A DNA stretch of 64,000 nt, taken from Gammaproteobacteria bacterium (GTDB lineage: Bacteria; Pseudomonadota; Gammaproteobacteria; JAPPPA01). A program made the translations under genes and the position numbers. Below are positions 9,904 to 18,905 of the stretch, in pieces; the stretch's first letter is position 1; every line of letters starts with the position of its first letter. Location of the stretch: positions 310,001-374,000 of the forward strand of contig JAUHZK010000001.1 in assembly GCA_030425645.1 (NCBI GenBank). The letters run 5' to 3'. The notes beneath the pieces are model-generated. The model ran no database searches, had not been told where the DNA came from, and saw only the letters and a list, made by a program, of their open reading frames with translations.

Positions 9904-10511
9904 GCTGGTGTCGGTTTCGGCCTTTGGAAAGTTTCGTATGCTTTCGGTTGGGCCATTCGTGCGGGCCGAGTGACTTTTCTTTGTCTCGCCAAAGAAAAGT
10001 AACCAAAAGAAAGGCGATCCCACCATGCGGCCCCTTCGGGGTTCCCTGCGCTACTCGCCAAATCGAACGCCTGCGGGAACTCACTCCGCTAACGCTCCGT
10101 TCAAACAGGCCGCAGGCTCAATCTCGATTTGACTCCGTTGCTCGGCCGCATAGAAGGGCAAGGGCACTGCTAACCAGCTTTCCTTTTTTCGTGGAGTCTT
10201 TCTTCTAAGGCCCCTTTTGCGCAGCTGAGCATCGCAGTGGGTTTTGGATTGAGGGAGCGGCTTGTTTGAGCGTTAGCGAGTCCCCGCGACCGCCAAAATC
10301 CGCGAGAAGCGCAAGGAACCGCGAAGCGGCTGCGCGGTTGGCGGTGGCTTTTTTGGTTACTTTTTTCGCCAAAGAAAAAAGTAACTCGGCCTTACTAACA
10401 AACTTGCCGAAAGCGGGCAAAACCCTCTAGGGCCGAAACAACCACCAGCCAAGTACCAACGGAAACAACCGCAAGCGTACAAACCATCCAAAGGCCGAAA
10501 CCGACACTAGC
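9904..10511. repeat. ~608-bp imperfect inverted-repeat (MITE-like) intergenic element
   Basis: Outer ends 9904-9928 (gctggtgtcggtttcggcctttgga) and 10487-10511 (tccaaaggccgaaaccgacactagc) are inverted, 24/25. Internal modules are also inverted. Left half reappears at 33112-33365. Confidence 0.8.
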
Positions 10512-10577
10512 AAAGCGGGAGGGCCGAAACAGCCACCAGCCACAGCTTCTTCAGTTAATGCTATAAGCTGGGCTGGC

Positions 10578-11345
10578 CTAAATATCAAATGTAGCCATCA
10601 CCGGCGCATGATCCGACGGTTGCTTAAAGCGCCGCTCGCGCTTGTCGATCTTGCAGGCGGTGCAGGCTTTAGTCATGGCCTCGGAGGTAAACACGTAGTC
10701 AATCCGCAGACCTTTGTTTTTCCAGAACGCGCCGCCGCGGTAATCCCACCAGCTAAAACTTTTGTCTTCTTGCTCAAACAAACGGAAGCTGTCTTGCACG
10801 CCGAGGTCTTTAAGGCCTTGTAGCCATTCGCGTTCAATCGGCGAGGCGTGAATGCCGTCACCCCAGTCGGCCGGGTCGTAGATGTCGGCGTCGTCGGTGG
10901 TGATATTGAAGTCGCCCATCATCACCAGCTTGTCGTGTTCGGCTAGCTGGGTTTTTAAGTAGCTATTTAAGGCCTCAATCCACTGCCGTTTGTATTCAAA
11001 CTTAGGTGAGTCTAGGGCTTGGCCATTGGGCACATAAAGATTAATCACCCGCACGCCGTTGACGGTAACGGCCATGATGCGACGCTGCTCGTCCTCAAAA
11101 CCGGGGAAGTCAGTAACGGCATCAGCGATTTCTTGCCTAGCCAATACGGCAACGCCGTTATAGGTTTTCTGCCCAGCGAATACGACTTCGTAACCGGCGG
11201 CGCGAATTTCCTCAGCAGGGAAAACGTCGTCGGTCATTTTGGTTTCTTGCAAGCCAAGCACGTCGGGTTCGTTTTCCTCTAGCCAGCGCAGTACGTGGTG
11301 TAAGCGGACTTTCAGTGAGTTGACGTTCCAAGTAGCGATTTTCAA
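10578..11345 (-). CDS. xthA: Exodeoxyribonuclease III
   Basis: MKIATWNVNSLKVRL..LGLQETKM, DFNITTDDADIYDP, SDHAPVMA. Confidence 0.93.
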   Translation of the reverse strand: MKIATWNVNSLKVRLHHVLRWLEENEPDVLGLQETKMTDDVFPAEEIRAAGYEVVFAGQKTYNGVAVLARQEIADAVTDFPGFEDEQRRIMAVTVNGVRVINLYVPNGQALDSPKFEYKRQWIEALNSYLKTQLAEHDKLVMMGDFNITTDDADIYDPADWGDGIHASPIEREWLQGLKDLGVQDSFRLFEQEDKSFSWWDYRGGAFWKNKGLRIDYVFTSEAMTKACTACKIDKRERRFKQPSDHAPVMATFDI

Positions 11346-11385
11346 AGTCTTAATCCAAGCATTAGGTGAGCGGGGCAGCGGTGGC

Positions 11386-11748
11386 TTAGTTGTCGTAGGC
11401 CGAGCGGTTGTCGTTGGTGCGCAACAGGCCTTTAATGCTGCGGTATATGAACCACAGCCCAGCGCCGAGAATGATGAAATAACCGAGGCCGATGACGGTT
11501 AAAGCCACGCCAACCAAGGTGGCGATAACGGTGCCCCAAAAGGTGTAGATGGCGTAGGTATAGTTTTCGTAACCTTCGTGGCTGCTAGCATCGCCGCGTT
11601 TAATGTGGGCAATGACTATGCCTATCCAAGCGGTAAGGCTGCCGGTCAATAAGGTCGCCAAATATAGAACCCAGACCACGGTCAGGTTGCGGCGCTCGTT
11701 GTCAGGGATGCCGTTGCCAGCAGGTAAACGTACGTCAGTGACGGCCAT
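11386..11748 (-). CDS. Small membrane protein (DUF4870-like)
   Basis: ITVVWVLYLATLLTGSLTAWIGIVIAHIKRGDA-type TM pattern. Confidence 0.6.
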   Translation of the reverse strand: MAVTDVRLPAGNGIPDNERRNLTVVWVLYLATLLTGSLTAWIGIVIAHIKRGDASSHEGYENYTYAIYTFWGTVIATLVGVALTVIGLGYFIILGAGLWFIYRSIKGLLRTNDNRSAYDN

Positions 11749-11750
11749 GG

Positions 11751-12542
11751 TTATTTCCCGTAAGTGTTGTCTAGATACGCAAGAATGGCTTCTGATTCTG
11801 GCATTTTAGTACTTGTGTTGGGATCAATCAGGTAGGGCGAAGAAATATGATTTAGCTCGGCCTGCATGGTCTCACGTTTGCTGCCTTTGGCAGGGGAGTA
11901 GGGCTTGCGATTCCAGCTGCGGTTGGCTGGGCCCATGTCGGCGGCTTGCTCTTTACCGATATTGATTAACTTGTACGGTATTTCCAGTTCGGCAAGGCGC
12001 TCACGCACCAAGCGCCCGAATGGGCTCGAGTCGAAGGTGTAGACCGTGAGTGGTTCTTTAGGCTGTGTATTTGGCTTGGCGTAAGTGCCCTTGCCTAGGC
12101 GGCTAGCGGAACAGGCTTGGCTGCCGATTAGTAGTTTTTTCATTTCCTGCGGCTGCCACTTATTGGGTACCTTGCCGAGGTAGGTGGTGAATAGGTAATT
12201 CACTATTTCGCCTGACTCGTACATCACGGTATTGGTGTTGTCGTCGACCAATAGCGGGAATTGGTCTTTGCCGCCTATTTTCTTGGCTTCTGCTCGCCAC
12301 ACCGTGCCGTTTTTAGGGCAGGGGCGAATATTGACGTCGATATGTAGCTCGGTCAGCGCTAGTCGAACTAGGCGGCAGTAAGGGCAGTTCTCAAACTCAT
12401 ATAAGGTCAGTGTTTTTTCTGGCTGGCGCACGCCTTTGCGGTAAAAAGCACTGGTGCCACGCCAGAGGGCAGCGGTAGACGCGGCTACTGAGCCAGCCAC
12501 CTGAATGTTATGCAATAGAGACATTGTTTGGCTCCCGATCAA
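11751..12542 (-). CDS. Protein with tandem glutaredoxin/GST-N thioredoxin folds
   Basis: Two modules: LYEFENCPYCRLVRLAL and VYTFDSSPFGRLVRERL, each ending in ESEAI/ESGEI motifs. Confidence 0.75.
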   Translation of the reverse strand: MIGSQTMSLLHNIQVAGSVAASTAALWRGTSAFYRKGVRQPEKTLTLYEFENCPYCRLVRLALTELHIDVNIRPCPKNGTVWRAEAKKIGGKDQFPLLVDDNTNTVMYESGEIVNYLFTTYLGKVPNKWQPQEMKKLLIGSQACSASRLGKGTYAKPNTQPKEPLTVYTFDSSPFGRLVRERLAELEIPYKLINIGKEQAADMGPANRSWNRKPYSPAKGSKRETMQAELNHISSPYLIDPNTSTKMPESEAILAYLDNTYGK

Positions 12543-12584
12543 AGAATGGGAGCATTGTAAGAGTTGTTTAGCGGTTGTCTGTGG

Positions 12585-12953
12585 CTATAGCGCCGCGGCA
12601 CTTAAAACGGCCATGAGTAGCTCTGCCGCTAGTGCAATTTTGATATAGCCGGTTGAGTTGCCGTCTACCACCATGCCCCAGAGGCGGGCGCTGGCCATGC
12701 CGGCCATAATTAGCAGCACTAATATCAGTGCGGCGGTGATTGCGGTTTGCGTGGCGGCGGCCCAGCCAAACCAAAGACCTAAAGCGGTCATACAGCCGCC
12801 GTAGGTTGAGCGGGTGTCGGTACGACTCGCATCGTTGCCCGGCTCTGCATCGGTAGTGGCTTTAGCAACCTGATTGGGCCAGAAAACGAAGGCGATGCCA
12901 TAGGCGGCGAACACCACCGCGTTGAGCCATAAAATAATGCTTTGGTAATCCAT
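12585..12953 (-). CDS. Hypothetical membrane protein
   Basis: Multiple hydrophobic segments; tight spacing with neighbours. Confidence 0.6.
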   Translation of the reverse strand: MDYQSIILWLNAVVFAAYGIAFVFWPNQVAKATTDAEPGNDASRTDTRSTYGGCMTALGLWFGWAAATQTAITAALILVLLIMAGMASARLWGMVVDGNSTGYIKIALAAELLMAVLSAAAL

Positions 12954-12955
12954 GC

Positions 12956-13780
12956 TTAGCTCTTCAGTTTGTTAAGGCCAAATTTCTTGCTGAGTAAGGC
13001 GTCGAGCCGCTCAGTGGGCACCCAGCGTTCGAGAGCCGGTAGTAGTGTGCTTTTAGCACCAGCGCGAATGATGGGCTCGGGCTTTTCGTCAGTCAGTTTA
13101 ACGACGACTTCTTCCGCGAACTTGTCGGCAGCGGTGGCGCCTTCTTGCTGCGCCTTAGCACGGCCGATAATGTCGTCGCGCAGCGGCCAGTAGAGATTGT
13201 CTTGATCTAACCAACGATCAACTTCGGCGCTGGCATTGTCGCCTAGGGCAGATTTTACGCCGCCGGGCTGCACGGTGATTACGCGGATGCCGAGTGGGCC
13301 TAACTCCATACGCAGGGCGTCGCCCAAGGCATGTAAGGCGCGCTTGCTAGCGCAATAAGCACCGGCAAAAGGAGTTGTTAGCACGCCGGAAACGCTGCCA
13401 ATATTGACTAGCATGGGCGCTTGCGACTCTTGCAGCATCGGTAAGAATGTTTGCAATACCGCCAGCGGTGCCACGGTATTGGTTTCTAGCTGCTGACGCA
13501 GGGTGTCTAGCGGCATGGTCGCTACCGGGCCCATGGTGGCGACGCCAGCGTTGTTCACTAATACGTCAACTTTGTCGTAGGTTTTGCTGACTTCTTTATG
13601 CAGCGCGCTGAGGCTATCGGCATCTGTGACGTCGAGCGCAAACTGATCGCAGTCGAGGCCGTTCAGTGAAGATGGATTACGCGCCGTGGCCAGCACGATG
13701 TCGCCGTTATCAATAAAGGCTTGAGCCAGTGCGCGGCCAATGCCGGTGCTGCAGCCTGTAATGAGAACGATGCGACTCAT
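12956..13780 (-). CDS. Short-chain dehydrogenase/reductase
   Basis: TGCSTGIGRALA, NNAGVA, YCASKRAL. Confidence 0.92.
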   Translation of the reverse strand: MSRIVLITGCSTGIGRALAQAFIDNGDIVLATARNPSSLNGLDCDQFALDVTDADSLSALHKEVSKTYDKVDVLVNNAGVATMGPVATMPLDTLRQQLETNTVAPLAVLQTFLPMLQESQAPMLVNIGSVSGVLTTPFAGAYCASKRALHALGDALRMELGPLGIRVITVQPGGVKSALGDNASAEVDRWLDQDNLYWPLRDDIIGRAKAQQEGATAADKFAEEVVVKLTDEKPEPIIRAGAKSTLLPALERWVPTERLDALLSKKFGLNKLKS

Positions 13781-13783
13781 GAT

Positions 13784-14305
13784 TTATCCTTTTTTGAACG
13801 CCTTCGGTACTAAGGAAAGCATAACCAAAGCAGCGATTCCAAGCAGACCATATTTAAGGCTGGCGTTAACCGATTGCCAGTACACGGCGGTGTCGGTGAC
13901 TTGGCTGAAGTCTAAGGCATAGGGGACGATGAAGCTGTTTTCCAGCAAATCAAAGACCGCCGCCAACATTGGGAAATAGACCACTGCGTTTAACAAGTCG
14001 GAGCCGTCGGCACGATCGAGCAGCCACGCTACGGTGCAGCTCATCCACAGGCCGTAGGCGACCGGATAGGCGAAATCGTAGCGGTAGTGCATACCAAAGC
14101 CATGCTGTTGCTCAGCGGTCATGCCGCTAAGTACAGCTAGAAACTGCTCTTGGCTGAAGCTAAATTGCAGCGCCAAAATGTTGTAACCCTCTAAATGCGG
14201 CATCATTAATAGGCTCAAGGCGATGGTGCTAATAGCGCCGATCCACCAAGCGCGTGTGAGTAGTGGAGACACGCGCATAAATTCGGCAAGGCTATTCACT
14301 GACAT
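13784..14305 (-). CDS. Hypothetical membrane protein
   Basis: Four or more hydrophobic segments; same operon. Confidence 0.6.
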   Translation of the reverse strand: MSVNSLAEFMRVSPLLTRAWWIGAISTIALSLLMMPHLEGYNILALQFSFSQEQFLAVLSGMTAEQQHGFGMHYRYDFAYPVAYGLWMSCTVAWLLDRADGSDLLNAVVYFPMLAAVFDLLENSFIVPYALDFSQVTDTAVYWQSVNASLKYGLLGIAALVMLSLVPKAFKKG

Positions 14306-14307
14306 GC

Positions 14308-15690
14308 TTACACTCCAAATACGGTACGTAGGTGCTCATTGAGCATAATGCCGCGCGGGTCTAGCTCGGCGCGGATGTCCAAGAACTCCTGCCAACGCGG
14401 GTAGCGTTGTGCGAAAGTGCTGGCGTCTAGTGTGTGCATCTTGCCCCAGTGCGGCACGGCGCCAAGGTCTTGGTAAATAGGCTCAATGGTTTGGAAGTAC
14501 GGTAGTGGGTCGTCTTCAAAGTAGCGGTGGATCGCAATACTGGCCGAGTCGTGTTTATAAAACGGTGACAACATAGCGTCATCAGATTTGCCGTCTACCA
14601 CGCGAACTTCACAAGGGAAGTAGACCTCGTTGTGATGTTTCTCTACCAGCATGCGTACTTTTTTCAGCGTTGGCAGCAGGTGCTGTCGATCCATGTGGTA
14701 TTCCATCTCGTTAAAGCGCACGGCGCGCTCTGATGGGAAGGCGTTGTACCACTCGGTCACGGCGACTTCACGGGGGTGATCTTTGGCCACGGTATTCATT
14801 AGCCAGCGGCGCATGCCTGGCCACCAACCAAGATAGTCACGCAACATGCGTAACTCTTCGGCTGATTCATTATCGGTTTCAACGCGCGGCGGTGTTAGTG
14901 GCTCATCGGTTGGGTCAATCGCAATCGCGAGGCCGTAGTCACTGAATGGAATATAGTAAAACTCGAAACTGTGATGTTTGGCAGAGAGCTCGTCAAAGCC
15001 GTCAATTAAGTCGTCTAGCTTGGCAATCCAGCTTTCGCGTCGCATGCGCGAACTGGCAATGTTTTGGAAGGTGTATTCAGTCACAACGCCCAGTGCGCCA
15101 AGGCCAACACGGGCGGCATCAAAGACTTCAGCATTGTCGTCCTTGCTGCATTTCATTACCTCGCCTTCAGGGGTTACCAAGGTTAGGCCGGTCACGTAAG
15201 CGTGCAGAGCACCGAGGTTCTCGCCAGTGCCGTGGGTGCCGGTATTCATGGCGCCGGCCAGTGATTGTTCGTCAATGTCGGGCATGTTGGCCAGCATCTG
15301 GCCGATGCCGTGTAGTGGCTCACCAACGTGGCCGATCTTAGTGCCGGCGCCGAAGGTGGCGGTTAGCTTTTCCGGATCATGTGACTTTAGGCCGCGAAAA
15401 TTACGTAGCGACAGAATCGTGCCATCCGTCGGCACTAGCGGCGTAAAAGAGTGACCAGCGCCCACAGGGCGAATAGTTTGGCTGGCGTTTTTCAGTAGCT
15501 CTGCAAGTTGATCTTCGTCGCGCGGTGCGGCGCGCCCGCTCGGCGTGGCCTTGAGATAGCCAGACCAGTTTTGCCAAGGAATCTTACGTCCACTGCTAGG
15601 TGCGGCTTGTGCCTGTGGGCTGCCAGAGCCAAAAATTAATGCGGCAAGACTGGCATGTGTGCCGGTGCGAAGAAATTGGCGGCGATCCAT
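14308..15690 (-). CDS. FAD-linked oxidoreductase, D-arabinono-1,4-lactone oxidase-like, exported
   Basis: MDRRQFLRTGTHASLAALIFGSG Tat-like signal; VGAGHSFTPLVPTDGTILSLRNF FAD motif; HWGKMHTL C-terminus. Confidence 0.85.
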   Translation of the reverse strand: MDRRQFLRTGTHASLAALIFGSGSPQAQAAPSSGRKIPWQNWSGYLKATPSGRAAPRDEDQLAELLKNASQTIRPVGAGHSFTPLVPTDGTILSLRNFRGLKSHDPEKLTATFGAGTKIGHVGEPLHGIGQMLANMPDIDEQSLAGAMNTGTHGTGENLGALHAYVTGLTLVTPEGEVMKCSKDDNAEVFDAARVGLGALGVVTEYTFQNIASSRMRRESWIAKLDDLIDGFDELSAKHHSFEFYYIPFSDYGLAIAIDPTDEPLTPPRVETDNESAEELRMLRDYLGWWPGMRRWLMNTVAKDHPREVAVTEWYNAFPSERAVRFNEMEYHMDRQHLLPTLKKVRMLVEKHHNEVYFPCEVRVVDGKSDDAMLSPFYKHDSASIAIHRYFEDDPLPYFQTIEPIYQDLGAVPHWGKMHTLDASTFAQRYPRWQEFLDIRAELDPRGIMLNEHLRTVFGV

Positions 15691-15749
15691 TTGCTATGCT
15701 CCCAAGTGTTTGTTTTAGTTTCTACCCAGAGTGTAGCAAGGGCAAGTCG

Positions 15750-16022
15750 ATGCGTATTTACTTTACTGTTCTAGTTGTAACCCTAGTGACCGGCTGCGGC
15801 GCAGAAACGGCCGCGGAAAAGAAATCTTTGGCGGCGTTGCCGCCGGGGCAGTTCATATGTCCGCCGTCATCAACAAGCGCTGAAGACACAGTGTGTGCGG
15901 CGGTTTATGACCCTGTTTGTGCGACAACGGCGCAGGGATCTAAAACCTATTCAAATAGTTGTAAGGCTTGCTTAGAGCCTGACGTAGGCCATTACAAAAA
16001 AGGCGCTTGCGAGGACTCTTAG
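15750..16022 (+). CDS. Kazal-type protease-inhibitor-domain lipoprotein
   Basis: Internal ATG at 15750: MRIYFTVLVVTLVTGCG lipobox; VCAAVYDPVCATTAQGSKTYSNSCKACL Kazal pattern. The track start at 15600 overlaps the divergent gene. Confidence 0.75.
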   Translation: MRIYFTVLVVTLVTGCGAETAAEKKSLAALPPGQFICPPSSTSAEDTVCAAVYDPVCATTAQGSKTYSNSCKACLEPDVGHYKKGACEDS

Positions 16023-16059
16023 CCCTCTGCAAACGCCTTCGTTGGTCACCGAGTTTGGC

Positions 16060-16413
16060 TTACTGAGGTGTTGCCATAAACTCAATTAGCGCGGCAAATT
16101 CTTCTTCGCCGCAATCAAAGCAGCTGCCCAGCGGCGGCATGCCGCGGAAACCGTTAATGGTGTTGTCTAGCAGTACGTCATTGCCTTTTGCGAGTCGCGC
16201 TTCCCAGTCTGCGGCGCTACCTGTTTGCGGCGCGCCACTGGCGGGACGGCTATGGCAGGCCATGCAGCTAGCTTGGTAGATATCGGCGAGTACCGGATCA
16301 GAGGGTAGTGCAGTTGAACTGACGACTTGGGCGGCAGGCTGGTTTTGGTTGTCGCCGCCGCAGGCAGCGAGTGTTAGTGCCAGAGAGGCGCTAATAAGCA
16401 GTTGGCGTAGCAT
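16060..16413 (-). CDS. Small c-type cytochrome (c5-like)
   Basis: Signal peptide/lipobox; CMACH heme motif; GMPPLGSCFDCGEEEF. Confidence 0.85.
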   Translation of the reverse strand: MLRQLLISASLALTLAACGGDNQNQPAAQVVSSTALPSDPVLADIYQASCMACHSRPASGAPQTGSAADWEARLAKGNDVLLDNTINGFRGMPPLGSCFDCGEEEFAALIEFMATPQ

Positions 16414-16503
16414 GTTGTCTCCATTGTTTTTGGTAACGCGATGCGCCGCATTCTAGCTTAAGCCTGCGCTAAAATGCGCCTTGCTCGTCCTTGAGAGATT
16501 ATT

Positions 16504-18873
16504 GTGCGCAAAAAAATACGTATCGGCATCGTCACTGCTATCGGCTTATTGTTATTGGCGAGTGGGCTTTCGCGCTTGCAATTCAGCGCGGATATTTTTG
16601 GTTTGTTGCCCAACGAATTGCCAGTCATTAATGCCTTGTCGACCTATCAAAAAGGCTTTAAGCGCGAGCAGGAGTTATTGATTTCGGTACAAGCACCGCG
16701 AGCGCGGGCGGCGGAATCTGCGGCTGAAGAATTAGCGGCGTTTCTTGAAACCGAAAATCTAGTCAGTCAGGTGATTTGGCAAAACCCTGCTGAACAAGAC
16801 ACCGAAGTGCTTGCTGAGCTATTGGCCTTGCAGTGGCTCAATGTGCCGCCTGCGAGAATGCAGCAATTAGCGGACTTATTTGATGCCGAAGCGACTGAAG
16901 AATTGTTGGCTCAAGCGGTGGCCGATTCTTACGAAGCCATTGATCCATTTGAAGCCGCCATCGGTTTATCTGATCCCTTCGGTTTGGCCAAGTTGTCGAA
17001 CGAAGATTCGCTGGAAAGTAGTGAAAATCTACTGGCCTCAGATGATGGCCGCTTCCGCGTGTTGTACTTGGCGCCCAGCGCCGAGTTTGTGCAGTTAGGT
17101 GATTGGGTTGATGCGGTTAAAGCCGCCTTGGCTCGCTGGCAGTTAGAACAAGCCGATATCACACTCGGTGTTGCCGGCACGCCGGCATTTAATCAAGAGT
17201 TAGGCCAAAGCCTAATGAGCGATATGCAAAAGGCGGTCCTAGGTACGTTGTTGCTGGTCGGCTTGCTGTTTGCTTGGGCGCACCGGCGCTTGCGACCGCT
17301 AGTTTGGTTGCTGACCTTATTGGGGCTGGTGTTGGCGACGACCGTCGCCATTGGTGGTCAATTGCTGGGGCCGCTAAATGTGATCAGTTTGGGCTACGCC
17401 GCGGTATTAATGGGCTTGGCGGCTGACTACGGCTTGCTTTTGTATCAGGCGCATCGAAGCCGGCCGCAGGCTGCGGCCAAGACTGTGCGTGAGGTTGCGC
17501 CAAGTATCTTGTGGGCAGCATTAACAACCTCGGTTGCCTTTCTGATGGTGGCGCGCGGCAGTTTGCCCGGTATGGCCCAGCTTGGCTTGTTGGTGGCAAT
17601 TGGTATCGCGGTGGCCGCCGTCTTTGTGTTGGCGTTTTATCTGTGGCCTTTGAGTGAAGCCAATCCTGCGCCACAAAAAGCTCCGCGCTTACTAAGGCAA
17701 TCGCGCGCCTTAGCCGCCACTGGAAGCCTAGTGTTGGTGGCGGTGGTGGTGCTGAGTTGGCAGCTGCCAAGTCTAAATACAGACCCGAAAACCTTGGGGC
17801 CGAAGCAGTTGGATGCCCGTGCCCTGCAGGACGATATTGATGCGGCCTTGGGCCGTGATGATGAATCTATCTTTGTGCTCTTTAGCAGCGACAACCTTGA
17901 ACGCGGTGCGGCCGAGGTACAGGCTGCTATGCAGGCGGCGCGTCCTATTTTGGAAGCCGCACAGGAGCAAGCAGTGCTCTCGGGTTACGCCTTGCCTAAG
18001 TGGTGGCCGAACGCCGACAACCAAATGCAAAACCGCGTCATCATGCAAAAGTTATCGGCCGCCTGGCCTGATGTTTTAGCGCTGGCAGAGCAGTTGGATT
18101 ACCCGGTTTCCAGCATGGCCGTGTCGACCGAAATCATGCGCCAGTTTGGTTTGGTGGCAAATAACCCCAATATTGGCCTGCCGATCCAGCCGGGTACCGC
18201 TTGGTTGTTTGGGCAAACGGCGGCGATTAACTTTGATAAAGCCGATGGCTTGCCGGGTTTTTATGCGGTTGGGCAAGTGAAGCTGGCTGATGGTGCCAGC
18301 GAGCAGCAACGTGATGCCGTGGCCGCAGAAATCAACGCCATCCCCCATGCGCAAATGGCCGGTTGGCCGTTCGCTAGCGCTGGCTTGCTAGAAGCCATGA
18401 AGGGCGACTTTATCGCCGTGGCAGTGCCGATGTTGTGCTTGCTGCTGTTGGTTTTATTCTTGGCTTTTCGTGGGCTTAAAGAAATCTTATTTAGCCTCAG
18501 CGCGATGCTGCTAACCCTGCTGAGTTTGTCGGCAGTGATGGTGGTGATGGGTTGGCAATGGAACCTGATGAATATGCTGGCCCTGCCGCTGCTGGTTGGG
18601 GTGACGGTGGATTACAGCATTCATACGCAGCTGGCTTTGCAGCGTTTTAAGGGTGACTTGGTGCAGGTATACAACCATGTTGGCCGCGCCATTGCGCTGG
18701 CGGGTGTTACCACTGCAATCGGCTTCGGCTCTCTAATTTTCTCTAACAGTGAAGGCCTTTCTGGGCTCGGCCGAGTGGCGTCAGTGGGCGTTGTACTTGC
18801 CTGTCTAATTTCAGTATTGTTACAGCCTCATTGGTGGCGGCTGTTGTATCGTCGAAAAGTCTCGCCAAATTAA
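16504..18873 (+). CDS. MMPL/RND-family exporter
   Basis: 789 aa; two TM blocks with GLAADYGLLLYQAH and GVTVDYSIHTQLAL motifs. Confidence 0.88.
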   Translation: MRKKIRIGIVTAIGLLLLASGLSRLQFSADIFGLLPNELPVINALSTYQKGFKREQELLISVQAPRARAAESAAEELAAFLETENLVSQVIWQNPAEQDTEVLAELLALQWLNVPPARMQQLADLFDAEATEELLAQAVADSYEAIDPFEAAIGLSDPFGLAKLSNEDSLESSENLLASDDGRFRVLYLAPSAEFVQLGDWVDAVKAALARWQLEQADITLGVAGTPAFNQELGQSLMSDMQKAVLGTLLLVGLLFAWAHRRLRPLVWLLTLLGLVLATTVAIGGQLLGPLNVISLGYAAVLMGLAADYGLLLYQAHRSRPQAAAKTVREVAPSILWAALTTSVAFLMVARGSLPGMAQLGLLVAIGIAVAAVFVLAFYLWPLSEANPAPQKAPRLLRQSRALAATGSLVLVAVVVLSWQLPSLNTDPKTLGPKQLDARALQDDIDAALGRDDESIFVLFSSDNLERGAAEVQAAMQAARPILEAAQEQAVLSGYALPKWWPNADNQMQNRVIMQKLSAAWPDVLALAEQLDYPVSSMAVSTEIMRQFGLVANNPNIGLPIQPGTAWLFGQTAAINFDKADGLPGFYAVGQVKLADGASEQQRDAVAAEINAIPHAQMAGWPFASAGLLEAMKGDFIAVAVPMLCLLLLVLFLAFRGLKEILFSLSAMLLTLLSLSAVMVVMGWQWNLMNMLALPLLVGVTVDYSIHTQLALQRFKGDLVQVYNHVGRAIALAGVTTAIGFGSLIFSNSEGLSGLGRVASVGVVLACLISVLLQPHWWRLLYRRKVSPN

Positions 18874-18905
18874 ATAAAAATAAATGGCGACTGGCTGGAG
18901 ACACT

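Noticed and set aside
9848-10420. ORFs in the intergenic repeat (9825-10061, 9848-10084, 9882-10208, 10205-10420) as proteins
   Set aside because: They lie inside the palindromic repeat, overlap on both strands, and reappear in the second copy (33074-33339); typical spurious repeat ORFs.
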